From Isoetes taiwanensis (lineage: Eukaryota > Streptophyta > Lycopodiopsida > Isoetales > Isoetaceae): a stretch of 64,000 nucleotides of DNA. Numbering within the stretch: the stretch's first letter is position 1; each line of letters opens with the position of its first letter. Below, in pieces: positions 19,974-32,654 of the stretch. The notes beneath the pieces are model-generated. The model was not told the DNA's origin. It was given only the letters and a program-made list of their open reading frames with translations, and searched no databases. The stretch spans positions 5,335,789 through 5,399,788 of the forward strand of contig JAJEKV010000012.1 in the NCBI GenBank assembly GCA_021234155.1, in the 5' to 3' direction. Position numbers and translations under genes: made by a program.

Positions 19974-20148
19974 CACACTGCCCCGAGAGTTTTGGGCCAT
20001 CCGATCATTATCAAAATTGATCTGGATCCGTCCATTTCATAACATCCTAGGGTGTTATGGAGTAGCAGTGTGTTATAGCCCAGTAACACACTGATCAAGA
20101 TTGATCTGAGCCGTTGGATCACTATAAACTTGAGGGGCAGTGTGTTAA
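19970..20148. mobile_element. 171-bp MITE with 11-bp TIRs and TTAA borders
   Basis: Perfect terminal repeats CACACTGCCCC (19974-19984) and GGGGCAGTGTG (20134-20144), flanked by TTAA on both sides. The TTAA borders would fit a piggyBac-like target duplication. The TIR does not identify the superfamily with certainty. Confidence 0.7.
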
Positions 20149-20804
20149 GGAAAGAGAAATATTCGGCCGTCGAGATAAATTTCTCGTTATGTGGAATGCA
20201 AAAGGGAGTGCATTCCGTCCATGACAGGGGCAGCTGGCTGCTCATAGTAGCAAGTTGCTCCTGCCACAGTCGGAATGTACGTCCTCTTGTATTCCACGAC
20301 GTCAAGAAAAGCACCGAAGGAAGGAGTTCTGCTAGAGCTGGACTGAAGGAAGCCATTTTGGCTATGGCTATGGAGTTTTGGCGTAGTTGTAATGAAGGCT
20401 AAAGTTGCAGAAGTACGGAGTTTCCTCCTAGAGTTCTAACAGAGTATAGAGTTCTACCAGAGTTGTAACGAAGACGGAAGATGCAAGGTATTTCCACAAG
20501 AGAAGCTTTTGATTGTGCGGGTAACTTTCCGCAACAGGCGGGACGATAATGCCTTGTGATTCTTCATTCTTGAATAGAATAGTCGCCATATGGCGCAATG
20601 CCATTGGACGGGAAATAAGAATATACACCAACTCCTTGAGATCATTCTGGATAAGAATTGCAAATGGGCTGAATCTTGCCTTGACGTGGTTGATCCCCCG
20701 TGTGAAGTGGCCCTTAGTGTATGCCACGCATTCTTAGGCTGATAAGGGGACCTGATGAGATGGGTAAGAACATGCCCTCGACGTGATGTTGCATTTCTTC
20801 CTTT

Positions 20805-22871
20805 ATGATGTTGCAGCAGAGCCCTGTTTTCCTCTCGAGTCATTCTTTGCTTGCTCCAAATTGGAAATCTCTGGAAGTGGTCGTCGAACAAGATAACCCT
20901 TGCAAGGTAAGGAAACGCATAAATTCCATCGGTGCAAAAAGCATTTTTTCACAGTACTGAAGGCAAATTTTGGTCTGACAGGTTACGTTATCTCGTACTG
21001 GCATTGGCTTTGAGGCTACTGTAAACCTCATTAGACAAATTACCCATAAGCAGTCCATCTCAGAAGGTAAGTTTATACATGCTCGGATTGTTAAAAGCAG
21101 TTCTGATGGAATTAGATTTTTGGGCAATCTTCTTTTGCAAATGTATGGTAGATGTGGGGCCTTTGAGTATGCTTGCATGGTGTTCAATCTAGTTCCTGAA
21201 CGGAACATTGTATCATGGAATATCATGTTCACAATATTTGTTCAGAATAGAAGCTTACAACAGGCATGTGATTTATTTGCTAAAATGCCTCACAGGAATG
21301 TAATATCTTGGAATTCTATGATTGCTGCATACCTCCAACATGGGCGTCACTGTGAAGCCCTTGAAGTTCTTAGACAGATGGATCTAGGGTATTTGGAGCC
21401 AAACAGGGTCACTTATATAACACTGCTCCAGGCTTGTGGCAACAACATGCAATTGACAGAAGGGAAGTGCATTCATGCTAGAATTCTAGGTTGTAGATTG
21501 GAATCAGATATTGTTTTGGAAACTGCCATTCTTAACATGTACGGCAAATGTGGATCTATTGAAGAAGCTCAATCATTATTCAACAAGATGCCAGAACGTA
21601 ATGTCATTTCGTGGACTGCTCTAATATTGGCATATGGTCAAAATGGACAGCAAAAGAGTGCTCTAATTATATTTCAAATGATGAAGCAAGAGGGGGTGCT
21701 GCCAAACAAGGTAACCATAGTCAGCATTCTTGATACATGTGTGACTGCAGCAAATCAAGCTTTGGGCAAGTGGTTGCATGCTTATATTGAAAATAGTGAG
21801 CAAGATGTAGTCCTGGGGAGCTCGCTTATAAATATGTATGGAAAGCATGGTGATTTAATGGCAGCAACTACCATCTTTAATTGCATTCCCGAGCGAAATG
21901 TAGTTTCTTGGAATACCATGATTAAAATATGTGCTCAACATGGGCATGGAGATGGTGCTCTTCAATATTTTTACCATATATGTCTAGATGGTTTGGTCCC
22001 TGATAAAGTAACTTTTATTGGCATACTAGATGCATGTGACAAACAGGCTTTCATAGCTGATGGGAAGTATGTCCATGCCCTTGTTTTGTCCAATGGTTTC
22101 TGGATGGATACTGATGTAGGCAATGCAATTCTAAATATATATTACAGATGTGCAAGTTTGAAGGAAGCCGAAATGGTGTTCAATACCCTGCTTAGGCATG
22201 ATGTCATATCTTATACAGTCATGATATCAGCATACAGTCAATATAATTATGATAGGGAAGTGCTCCAGGCATTTCAGAAAATGCAATTGGAAGGTGTGGA
22301 ACCAAACAATGTCACTGTTGTGAACCTTCTTGAGTCGTGTGCCAGTCAGGCAGACTTAGCTTTAGGTAAATATGTTCATACATATGTCATCAACAAAAAC
22401 TTTGAGCCAGATGATGCTGTTGCGACAACACTTGTCAATATGTACAGCAGATGTGGTTGTCTCGAAGATGCTCAACTAGTATTTCAAAAATTGCATAATT
22501 GGCATGTGGTCTCATGGACTTGTATAATTGCTGCATATGCACAACATGGACAAGGAAAAAAGGCTCTGAACTGTTTTAAACAAATGCAGCTTCAAGGTAC
22601 CAGTCCAAACAGTACCACCTTTATTAGCATACTTTATGCCTGTAGCATGGCTGGCCTTGTAGATGAAGTGTTCTACTACCTGATTACTTTAAGTTGGGAT
22701 CATAACATCGTCCCTGGTTTAGAACACTATAACTGCCTTATATACCAACTTGCGCGTACAGGACAGCTGAATCAGGCAGAGGACTTAGTAAACAACATGG
22801 TTCCAGAACCTGAGGTTACATCACAGATGATACTACTTGATGCTTGTTCACATGTAAATTATACAGCTTAA
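20805..22871 (+). CDS. PLS-type pentatricopeptide-repeat (PPR) protein, proposed two exons
   Basis: Exon 2 (20982-22871) encodes 629 residues of PPR repeats of alternating P/L/S type, with recurrent blocks such as NMYGKCG, MPERNVISW and VTFI. The frame has no ATG before 21141 and a stop just above the acceptor, so an upstream exon is needed. I propose exon 1 at 20805-20906 (34 codons, MMLQQSPVFLSSHS..., Ser-rich as in an organelle transit peptide). It ends at CAAG/GTAAGG, followed by a 75-base intron to GTCTGACAG at 20981; the frames join in phase 0, giving 663 residues. Such proteins bind organellar RNA for editing, splicing or stability. The C terminus stops just after the last repeat (ILLDACSHVNYTA) with no complete E or DYW domain, so it has no deaminase of its own or is truncated. 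Confidence 0.85.
20907..20981 (+). other. proposed 75-bp intron of the PPR gene
   Basis: GTAAGG donor and a TTGGTCTGACAG acceptor keep the reading frame across the junction. An alternative acceptor, TTTTTTCACAG at 20954, leaves stops. Needs transcript support. Confidence 0.6.
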
Positions 22872-23267
22872 ACAAAAGGACCCAGGCCAATAGTACTTGC
22901 TCCATTGCTCTTCAGTATTTTAATGCTGGATATCAGCTGAGCTGAAATATAGATCTGACATAACTTTCTTGACTGCTTCCCTTCTGGTGGTTTGCAAGAA
23001 CCATAACCCTGAAATGGAAGAGATAATAAGAATGCTGCAGTTTTTAGTGGCGCAGTGGTTTGTAGTAGGATTGCAAACTGTGTATCAGCAGTTCGCCATT
23101 GTCTCTGCATTGCAAGCTTATTATTGTCAAGGTTTTTCCCTCAAAAACCTTTCGGGTTGGGGTTTTTTAAATCATGTATATGTATAGTAATAGGCTTAGT
23201 GTGTTCTTATTGTATTGGGTCTTATTGACTATTTGGTCACGATGGACGATAAAAATCAATTCATTTC

Positions 23268-23512
23268 AATTTAATGACTAACTGCCTCTCATATTATATT
23301 GTGGTCATAATAGTGTTGCAAATAGTCCACAATATGGAGGTTATATTGTGGTCCGGTTCAAGGCATTTCTAACATTAAGATCCACCAATTTAATGACTAA
23401 CTGCCTCTCATATTATATTGTGGTCATAATAGTGTTGCAAATAGTGACCACAATATAGGGGTTATATTGTGGTCTGGTCCAAGGCATTTCTACCAGTAAC
23501 ATCCACCATTTC
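23268..23512. repeat. two tandem copies of a ~122-bp unit
   Basis: Copies at 23268-23388 and 23389-23512 (TTTAATGACTAACTGCCTCT onward) are highly similar. Each contains inverted TATTGTGGTC / GACCACAATA words. Confidence 0.8.
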
Positions 23513-23572
23513 GCACCATTTCGAACCAAATTTGTCGGGCAAGATAAGAATGGACAAGTACTTGCATCCATA

Positions 23573-23690
23573 AACTTTTTCCAACTCATTTCTCACTAAA
23601 ATATTCAATATTTAAATTGTACCTAATTAATAGACTTTTTCCAACTCAATTTTGACTAAAATATTCAATATTTCAATTGTATTGATTAAA
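23573..23690. repeat. two tandem copies of a ~57-bp unit
   Basis: The unit begins CTTTTTCCAACTCA and includes AAAATATTCAATATTT, which is itself self-complementary. Confidence 0.7.
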
Positions 23691-23699
23691 GTTAGAAAG

Positions 23700-26600
23700 G
23701 ATCTAGGTTTGAAAGAACAAGTGGGAAGGGAGAATTACATGTAGATAGGCAATGCCACTAACTTTTAGTTAATTTTTAGAATTGGCCTCACATTGTAGGT
23801 ACGTGCCAAAGCCCCACCAAGGCAAGAGATATGAATAGCTTGGTACTAATTTGAAACCATTTGCTCGGTCAAGATATGCTTCCTGCACCCCACCTCCTAG
23901 AAGTGTTGTGCCATAGGCCAATAAGTGTCTTTAGGGAATTGACCATAGTCACTCCCTCTTAATGGTTCATTAGCCTCTTAAGCTAGAAAATTTTTTGCTG
24001 CCAACTGAGGTTCTACACCTAGCTAAAAAATTATTTCCTTGTCTTGGAAGTTCGCTTCAATTTTACATTTGCATGCTAGAAGATCTTGTGGTTTTAAGAT
24101 TGCTTAGTCTTTGTGCATCTAGCCAAAACGGTTGGTGGCTTCGGGATGATAGATTTTCATTTGCAAAGTTAAAGTTCCTAATTTCTAATCCATATTGAGA
24201 CCTTTTACATGTAGAGATGATTCGTCTGGTTACCACTTGTTACATACGCTCTTTGGCATTGTGTTCCATTTGGATAAAGCGCAACTAAACCCTTGTTCTT
24301 CCATGAAGCCATTTTTATTCTTTGTGTCTGTCCTATTGCATCCCTCTTTCTAAAAGGGTTACTAGAATCTTGGGGATTCAATATAGTTTTATCTTTAATG
24401 CTCAATCTATATTGTCTTCTTTCTTGAACTTCATTTGTACCATCCCATGTCCCTTAGTGGTCTCAGTCAATCATAAGTCCTATATGCATATATGTATTTG
24501 TAATTTCCATTGTTTGGCCATTCAAACATTCATAATTGTGTGATCTACTGCCAAAGATTAAAATGTGGTTTTGCTTGCTGACCTATGTCAAAAAACACAT
24601 TCAGATGTCTTACATTCCGAGGTAGGTAGATAGGTAGGTAGGTTTGTTTTACGTCACCACATTTTAGAATAGATAGATAGGTAAGAGCAATATATCATCT
24701 GCATTGAGCAGGAAGGGATATCATATCCTTTACTTTCTATGGATTGAAAGGGAAGTGAATTGGATTTCTCGTCCTTTTAGGGAGGGAAGTTGAGGGTGGG
24801 AGGAAGGCGATTTGTCCCCCTTTTTTTTTGCGCATATGGCCTATGTTACAAACATTAACGTTCTTGGATCTGTGCAATGCAAAAACTTCATATGCACATC
24901 TCATACCCACTTCTCCCATCCAATGATATCCAATGGGATGAAAGCTAGATCATCTAACAACCAACAGACTACAGCTGCTATGAATTATAGGTAATATTTT
25001 AGTTAATCATCGGCCATATAGACTAGAAATACTATAACCCTTTGGAAATTGATTGTGAAGTGTTGGGATTGGGCAAGCCTAACTAAATAAAATATATCCT
25101 TATACATATACCTCCCCCTTCTTTCCCCTTCCCCCGGGGCCACGGGCTAGCGTGCATGTACAGGAGCATAGTTATATTTTGGGTCTTCTTTGTATGTGCG
25201 CATTTATGTCCAGTGGCTTAGATAATGGTCAAATGTGCATGTTGCATGCTCCTCTTAATGGCGAGAGTTGGGATTTACTCACCTTTCCTTTTATTTTAGT
25301 TGTCCTTCTATTTCGACCGACTTGCATTGATTACTGGGTAAGGTATTCCTTTGTTTTTGGTTTCTTCTATGGTACAAGTATGTTGGAGAGAGATCTTAGC
25401 CTCTAAAGTATGCCAGTACCCTTACCTGGTATTTAGCCCTTATATCTTGTTGTTTTGTATTTGTTATAGCGATAAAATTATGGGATTATTCCTTTTCATG
25501 GAGGAGGAAATTGGAGGGTATTGTTTCCACAGATGACTTATTGAAGTTCATGAAGAGGCATGCTGGGGTTTATCTCCTAGTGGCAGCGGGTGAGGGGGTT
25601 GAGAAGATTCCTTGGCCTACTATTCTAATGGCTGAGGGTTATGCTTCCCGTCCTAATGCTAATCATGCATTGAATATGAATTCTAAGTTGTCTATTCACA
25701 TCATAATCTAAAAAACAATCAGACCAGGTACAAATTCCCTAAGGTGGAAACCTGTATTCGTTTAAAGTTCTGTTTATTTCTTTTTTGTTTTTTTGCTTCT
25801 CATTCTCATTCTTTTAGAGCATGGTGTTATTTTAAGGCGTATTGCAATTTTAGGCTTCAATGTGTTTTAGAAATTTCTATCTTTTAAAAGACAGGACCGA
25901 ATGGTGAGTCGTGGCAGGTCGAGCCCTATTGTTGGGTTAGGGAAGCATTGCAACGATTGATTTTATTAATCCCTCTGAAACAAATTACTTGTTTGATTGC
26001 GTTGCTTCTATTCTACGCTTAAAGATAGGGTCTTTTTTTAGTGTAGCTTTTTGAAACCTGGAACATACCTATTCCGCTTCTTATTAAGCCTTTTGGTGGG
26101 TTGATTCTAGTGTCGGGTCAGGTTAATCAGTTGCTCTTGAAGCTCAGTTCTAGCATAATCTATTTGTTGTCTTTTTTGTTTTTCATTCCTTTTGTTTACA
26201 GATGGATTCCCTTTGGAGGACCAGACCACATAACAAGATGATGTGGTAGATATATAGAGGTTCGAAAACCCTATTGAACCTAGGTTACACCAGGTGGTGA
26301 TGTTCAAAGCCCTCATGTTGATGATGCCTCTAACCGTTTGAATTAGAACCATGATTTCTCTATGCATATTACTCCTGACCTGATCTGCCAATTTTTATTT
26401 TATTTTTTTCCCCACCATCATGTATGTAGGAATTCAATAGAACATTTTTAAAAGAAGAAGTACCATTGATTTTGTCATATTTACCATAACTGAGATCTTG
26501 GACTTCAGCCATGCGTTCGAGATTTTGTATCCATATTTATGCTCACCATCAGGGCACAATTTGGATATGGGTAGCTTTCTTGCTTTACGAGGATTAAAAT
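23700..26600. other. no supported gene
   Basis: Intergenic. Contains a GATA/GGTA microsatellite near 24619-24690 and several short frames. Leucine-rich fragments at 24.0-24.5 kb were too weak to call. Confidence 0.5.
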
Positions 26601-26601
26601 A

Positions 26602-27067
26602 TCATTGGAGTCGCTGTGGCTTCAGCTTGTGAATAATGGTTTCATGACTGACTTCGACTCCTTTGAGTTCTTCGGCTACTACAAGCGAGACTTTATCCTC
26701 TTTGAATTTTGCCTTAAACTCAATAATTCTTGCTGGTCGTCTGCATTCTCCCATACTTGAACCAGTCTGAGAGGCTTTCCATTCCATGAGCTCGAAATCC
26801 TCTTCCAAATCTTTAGTGATGATATGCAGGAGTTCAACTGATAAAGAAGTAAGCCCAGTTCTTGAAGTTTCTGAATCATATTCCATACCTAATCTTTGTC
26901 ACTAGCCAGCCCATCCGCATATTATCTTTCCAATCTTCGAATCTCCTCCTGACAAGCCGGAATTTGACATTCTCTTTTTTCCATACAATCATCAGAGCTG
27001 AAGAAGAAGATAGGACATCCAGGATAGGAGAAAAGGCGACTTCACCGGCGGCAATCACTTCCCGCAT
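26602..27067 (-). pseudogene. two overlapping frames of an unrecognised protein
   Basis: Minus-strand frame 27067-26876 (containing MREVIAAGEVAFSPILDVL and KFRLVRRRFEDWKDN) overlaps frame 26886-26602 (MEYDSETSRTG, a Glu-rich helix, then KEDKVSLVVAEELKGVEV). Their composition is protein-like and they adjoin, so they probably belong to one gene broken by a frameshift. A further possible N-terminal piece (MSIYDMYAGEHDCW) lies in yet another frame near 27240. No domain recognised. The chromovirus inserted only ~350 bp away. Confidence 0.3.
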
Positions 27068-27420
27068 TTTTTGCCATGGAACGTTGCCTTTTTCCTCAAG
27101 TTGGAAGATTTACTTCCAGTCTAGACTTCCTTGGATCAGAATTCATTGTCCCTGAGTTCGGTCAAGAACGTTGGAAAGTCATCGGGCCGTGGCGGTTCAA
27201 CCCAGCAGTCATGTTCTCCAGCATACATGTCATATATTGACATGGACAAAGCCAAAAGAGGCAAGATGAAGAGGCACGATCTGCCTTATGGGATGTGCCC
27301 TTTTGCCCAGTATAAAAAGCATATGTAAACCATAGTTGGGGCTATTCCAACCAGCATAATCCATTCTTAATTTTTGTTCTCCTTCACTTGCTTGCTTTTG
27401 TGATATGATCACAGTGATGG

Positions 27421-29865
27421 TGTGACGGGCCTGGCCAGTTAACCTCTCGGTAACTGGAGATCCCATCGATCTCTACCGTTGGATCTACTTAGCTCTTAGA
27501 CTCAAGAAATTAATACATGCATACTTAGGTAAAGAATTTAATCTTTATTCGTGCTCTAAGGTCCCAAAAAAAATATTATACTTGCCATTGCTCGGCAAAA
27601 TCCCACACAACAACCAAGTTTACAAATAATTATAGTTTATAAACCGATCCATAATAATAATAGTTATATTAATCAAATGTATTATCTAGCAATTCACACA
27701 CTCCTACTTCGCCTTTTAAAGCCTTGGCTACTCTCCCGAGCATCTAAGACCTCCTGCTTACACCATTTAACCACGGGGGTTAGTCACACCGGACTAAGTG
27801 GGGATCGGGGGATCTAGGATATATCTAGCATTAATAATCACCAAGCATTAACTTAAGACAATACTAGTCTTTACCGTAACCTCGCCCCTGCAATCTAAGT
27901 TATTAGTCCAACAAGAATAACCTCAATGCATAATTATACCAAGCATAACCATTGCAACTTGATTCCAGCTTTAAAACCACATATACAATAGCCAAGCAAC
28001 CATAGCATCAACATAGCAACCAATATTCCTCTGGGTCTGAGCAAGGTCAACTCCTACCGATCGGGCCGATTGACATAGAGGCGGGTAACCACGTGTGTAC
28101 ACACCCTTCCACGCCAAGGCCCAAAGATTGGAGGACCACTTACTGTGCATGACGTTGTACCTTACGGTACCAACGCCCGATGTTCAAAATATTACCATTT
28201 GCATAGCACTGTGCAAAACCGTGAGTCTAGACCATCGCACCTAGACTCCGGCCCCAGAGGTCTATATCAAAGAATTTCACCATGTACAATTACATACAAT
28301 TCACCATCATGCCCATGCCTTAACAAGCTCAACATCAAATAATTCCATAATTCACACGTTTTGTAACATAAAATGTCCAACCATAGCCTTAATAATGCAA
28401 AATGCGACCATCACTATTAAATTACAATAACATCTACTTCTTTCAAAAACATTCACTAACAATAAGGTTACTAGAGACTTTAATAATATTAGTCTATAGC
28501 ATTCTATTCCCTATGCCTTGCATTTTTAATTTCCTTCTTTAATTTAACTAATGCCAAGGTTTAATTAGATATCTAGCTAACTTTCTAAACTACCCATACC
28601 ATAATCATAAACAACTTATAACCATTAACCTAACCCTCCGTCACTTAGGCCTTAATCTTCCATAAATTTCAAGCCAACTCTTGCTCCAAACCACCCTTAA
28701 TATTTTAACTTTAGCTTTAATTTTAATCTTTAACCTTATTCTTGCTACCTTACTAACAAATTAATCAATTGTTAACATTTTCGTTACTTCTAACCTAACC
28801 CTAACTACGTTATCAGGGACGAACTCATTTGCAGACTCCAAATTCCGCCTCGTGCCATCGAATCCTCATAGAAATCCCACAAAGTCTCCCGATTTTGCTG
28901 GCAATGAAGTTTTCTGGCCATTTCGGCCAGCTTATGGCACAAATCGGATGATTACAGGCCAGTTCCGGGCCACCAAGATCATGATTTTTCACAGCCAGAT
29001 CTTACTCTAATCTTCCTAATTCTGTATCCTTTCTCCATTTCGGCCTCCCTAAGGCCCAAATCGCCCATTCGAGGCGATTCACATGCTTTTATGGCATGCC
29101 AAATCGGCAAGATCATGCCGTTATTCCAAAGAAAAGATTCAAGAAAAATTATCTTGCAGTCTTTGCTAGTTCTAGCCTCATCACTTCAATTCTAATTCAT
29201 TTCACATAACTTTTCATGCTTCCCGATCATTCTAGTTCATCAAGTTTATGCTATGCAAACGGCAAAGACGTTAAGAGAAACTTTTACAGTTTTAACTAAT
29301 TTACGCCATACTTTTATCTTAATCCATTTCTCAGGTTCTAATCTGCTATTCCAATCACTTCTGGCATGGTTTAAATGATCAGCTCACTAGACTTCATTAG
29401 ATCTATGATGCTTTTGCAAGCTTTTCATATGCAATCATAAAATACTTACATATACAATCATGCAAGTTAATTCATATGCACGCACTGACAATCTACTCTA
29501 ATCCATGCCAAGTTCTAGAACAATCCTACTGTATCAACACAATTTTTGCTACACTAGAAAACCCCAGGTGTAAGACTTGATCCCCACTGAATCCCGCTTT
29601 GTTGCTTCCTCTCAGGCTCCAACACGCCTCCCAGAGCTCGCGACGCGATTCGCTCCTTCAAACAATCCTTCGCAATCAATCTTTTCCCAATGCTTTTTTC
29701 TCTGTATACTTATATTTATTTTTTAACCATAGAAGATTTTTGTCCAGTATAATCTCTACATATACGACGTATTTCTCTGCATGCGTGATATTTTGATTAA
29801 TATTCCTTTGCATCTTTTTAAATAAAATAATCCACAATTTACCTCAAAATCCTAGGTCCGTTACA
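27421..29865 (-). repeat. 3' LTR of the chromovirus
   Basis: 2445 bp, TG...CA bounded. Matches 34481-36908 along its whole length, with differences gathered in short clusters. Confidence 0.95.
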
Positions 29866-29880
29866 GTCTCTCCTCCAAAA
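29866..29880 (-). other. polypurine tract
   Basis: Minus strand TTTTTGGAGGAGAGAC directly before the TGTAACGG start of the 3' LTR; primes plus-strand synthesis. Confidence 0.75.
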
Positions 29881-29894
29881 ATTCAACCCATGTC

Positions 29895-30000
29895 CTCATG
29901 GGCACATCTCGAAACTCACAAAGAATCCAATTGGCATCTTCCCATGTGGCATCTTCCTCGTGACAACCCGCCCATTGAACCAAAAATCTACGTATTGTTA
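29895..30000 (-). CDS. chromodomain segment of the chromovirus
   Basis: The minus-strand frame reads RFLVQWAGCHEEDATWED followed by ANWI, the core of a chromodomain as found at the integrase C terminus of chromoviruses, where it guides insertion towards particular chromatin. It is separated from the integrase core by a stretch (30000-30300) with frameshifts. Confidence 0.7.
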
Positions 30001-30309
30001 AGCCTCCTTAAGCGGCGGGTTTCCTCTCGAGAATCACGTTCGGGGGGGTACAGGAAGTTCTCTCGCTACCAAATCATCGCCCCCAACATATGGGAAGGAT
30101 CAAAAACATACTTCCTCAAGTTACTTACGTGAAAGACATTATGCACTTTCAAGTGCGAGGGCAACTCCAACCTATAAGCCACTTTGCCAATACGTTCCAA
30201 AATTTCATATGGACCCGCATACCTAGGAGCCCATTTACCGCACTTTTAAATGCCGCTGAGCTCGCTTTGGGATTAATCCTCAAGAACACATAATCCCCTT
30301 TTTTGAAAT

Positions 30310-31316
30310 TCAAGTGGTCTCACGCCTTTTATTGGCATACCGCTCGTCTATTTTGTGCCACGACCAAATTTTCGGCCGAAGTCTCCTTAGTTGAGCTTCC
30401 ATGTCCTCCGCTACTTCATTAGTCGCTTCAACATTGCATTGAGGATCTCTCCAATTAAGAGGACAACGACACTCCTTACCATACATTGCCTCAAAAGGAC
30501 TCATTTTAATGGAATCTTGATAAGTGTTATTGTATGCAAACTCAGCCAAATACAAATATGAATCCCATACCTTTGGTTGACTAGGCACATACATCCTGAG
30601 CATATCCTCCAAGATTTGATTAACTCGCTCAACTTGGCCATCTGCTTGAGGACGATAAGATGTACTGGCATATAACTTAGTGCCAATATTTTGAAACAAC
30701 CCTTGCCAAAATTGGCTCATAAATTTTGTATCCCGATCTGATGAAATAGTGGCCGGCATCCCATGCAACCTGAAAATCTCCTTAACAAATAACTTAGCAA
30801 TATCCATTGCCGTAGCAGTAGTCTTCGTAGGCATAAAGTGGGCCTGCTTAGTTAGTCGATCAACCACAACATAAATTGCATCATAACCTGAACGTGTCCG
30901 GGGAAGCTCAACAATGAAGTCCATGGAAATACACTCCCACTTGGAAGATGGAATTACTAAAGGTTGTAATTCTCCAGGCTCCCTAAACCTTGATGCTTTT
31001 ACCTTCTGACAAGATAAACACCTAGCCACGCACTCCTTTACCATCTTCTTCCGTCTGTGCCAAAAGAAATTCCTCGCGATCTTCCTCAAAGTTTTATGTG
31101 TACTGGGTGGCCCGCCAACGGACTATCATGTGCTTCATATAGCAACCTCAATCTCAACTCATGATCATTAGGAATACACATACGGCCATTATAATATAAA
31201 ACTCCTTTGGACAATGCATACCTCGGAAAATCTTGAGGGTTCTCCAACACAGGTGCAAAATATGGATCATTCCTTAGCTTATTAAGAATATCCAGATCCC
31301 ATTGCCCTTGTAACAC
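30310..31316 (-). CDS. integrase of the chromovirus
   Basis: 31316-31086 carries the His half of the HHCC zinc finger (LLYEAHDSPLAGH). A frameshift near 31086 leads into 31089-30310 with CLSCQKVKA, then the catalytic core: D in SMDFIVELP, D in SDRDTKF and E in QVERVNQILE (D,D-35,E order). It ends in the linker before the chromodomain. Integrase joins the cDNA to host DNA in the nucleus. All catalytic residues are present but the frame is interrupted between finger and core. Confidence 0.88.
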
Positions 31317-31355
31317 ACTAATAGAGGTTAAAACGACCTTCGCCGAGACAAAGCA

Positions 31356-31871
31356 TCAAGAATCACATTTTCTTTGCCGTTGATATTCAATTTCAAAATC
31401 ATACTCTTCTCTTAATTGCATCCACCTCCTTTGCCTATTATTCAAATATGGTTGTTTTGCAAAATACTTCAAATTTTGGTGGTCAGTCTTCAAAAAGAAA
31501 CGACGACCCAATAAATAATGTCTCCATACCCTCAAGGCATGGATAATAGCCAACATTTCCAAATCATGCACTGGGTAATTTTGTTGCCAGAGACAATTTA
31601 TTTAGATATATAAGCACAAACTCGCCATCCCGCAAAGAAGACTCCTCCTACAAACTTTCCCGAAGCATCAAGTGACTACATGGAAGGGTATATTCATGTC
31701 CGGAATCCTTAAAACTGGTGCACTAATCAAAACATCCTTTAACTTTTGGAAACTTTCCTGACAATTATCAGTCCAATGCAAATCATTCTTCTTACCCAAC
31801 AAAGAAGTCAAAGGAGCAGCAATCTTTGCGAATTTAGGAACAAATTTACGATAATACCCCGCTAATCCCAA
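31356..31871 (-). CDS. RT connection and RNase H of the chromovirus
   Basis: 31871-31668 carries the connection segment GLAGYYRKFVPKFAKIAAPL. 31571-31356 carries the RNase H end with HDLEMLAIIHALRVWRHYLL and TDHQNLKY. The piece between them (31572-31667) is out of frame, and a shift follows before the usual DALSR motif near 31345. Confidence 0.8.
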
Positions 31872-32094
31872 AATGATCTTACCTCTTTCACCGTCTTTTG
31901 GTGTGGGCGGTCTCTAACCGCCTCAATCTTAGAAGGATCCGCTCTAATCCCTTTTCGAAATTACATGCCCGAGATATACCAATCTAGTTTGTGCAAAAGA
32001 ACACTTAGATAACTTACCATACAACTTTTCTCGTCGCAAAATAGCTAATGTCCGCTTTTACATGTTCCACATGCTCCTCTAATGTCCCGAATAT

Positions 32095-32521
32095 ACCAAA
32101 ATATCATCAAAGAAAACCAATATAAACTTATCCAGAAAGATCGAAATATCTCGCTCATTAGGCGATAAAAGTGGCAGGAGCATTTGTCAACCCAAACGGC
32201 ATTACAACAAACTCGTAATGTCCGTGAGCGGTCCTAAAGGCGCTCTTGTAAATATCAGATCCTTGATCCGGATCGATGATATCCAGATCGTAGATCAATT
32301 TTTGTGAAGTACTTAGCTTGTCCCAACCGATCAAATAACTCATCAACCCTAGGCAATGCATATCTATTCTTCAATCGTAAACCGTTAAGCATGCGATAGT
32401 CAATACATAACCTTAAAGTCCCATCTTTCTTTTTTACAAACAAAATCGGCGCACCAAATGGAGAAACACTACCGTGATATAAACCCTTGTTCCAATAATT
32501 CCGCTTAGTCTGTTTCTTCAA
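32095..32521 (-). CDS. reverse transcriptase of the chromovirus
   Basis: Frame 32521-32255 has [20 protein letters not shown] and [12 protein letters not shown]. The overlapping frame to 32158 has [18 protein letters not shown] third frame near 32125-32100 carries the catalytic FFDDIL box. RNA-dependent DNA polymerase, broken by at least two shifts. Confidence 0.85.
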
Positions 32522-32654
32522 TTCGCCATCTCTAATGCATGAAATCTATATGGTGGCCTTGATGTGGGTTCAGCCCTGTGAACAAGTTCTATCTCATGAT
32601 CTACCATTCTATGTGGAGGCAATTTGTTAATTCTTTAGGAAACACATCGAGAAC

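Noticed and set aside
20428-21232. Minus-strand frames of 99-145 codons over the PPR 5' region
   Set aside because: They are shadows of the plus-strand PPR exons and upstream DNA.
23980-24560. Leucine-rich frames resembling an NLR LRR region
   Set aside because: Spacing of Leu residues is irregular, several stops intervene and no NB-ARC motif is nearby.
25350-25711. Short plus-strand frames near 25.5 kb
   Set aside because: No domain and no support from splice signals or composition.
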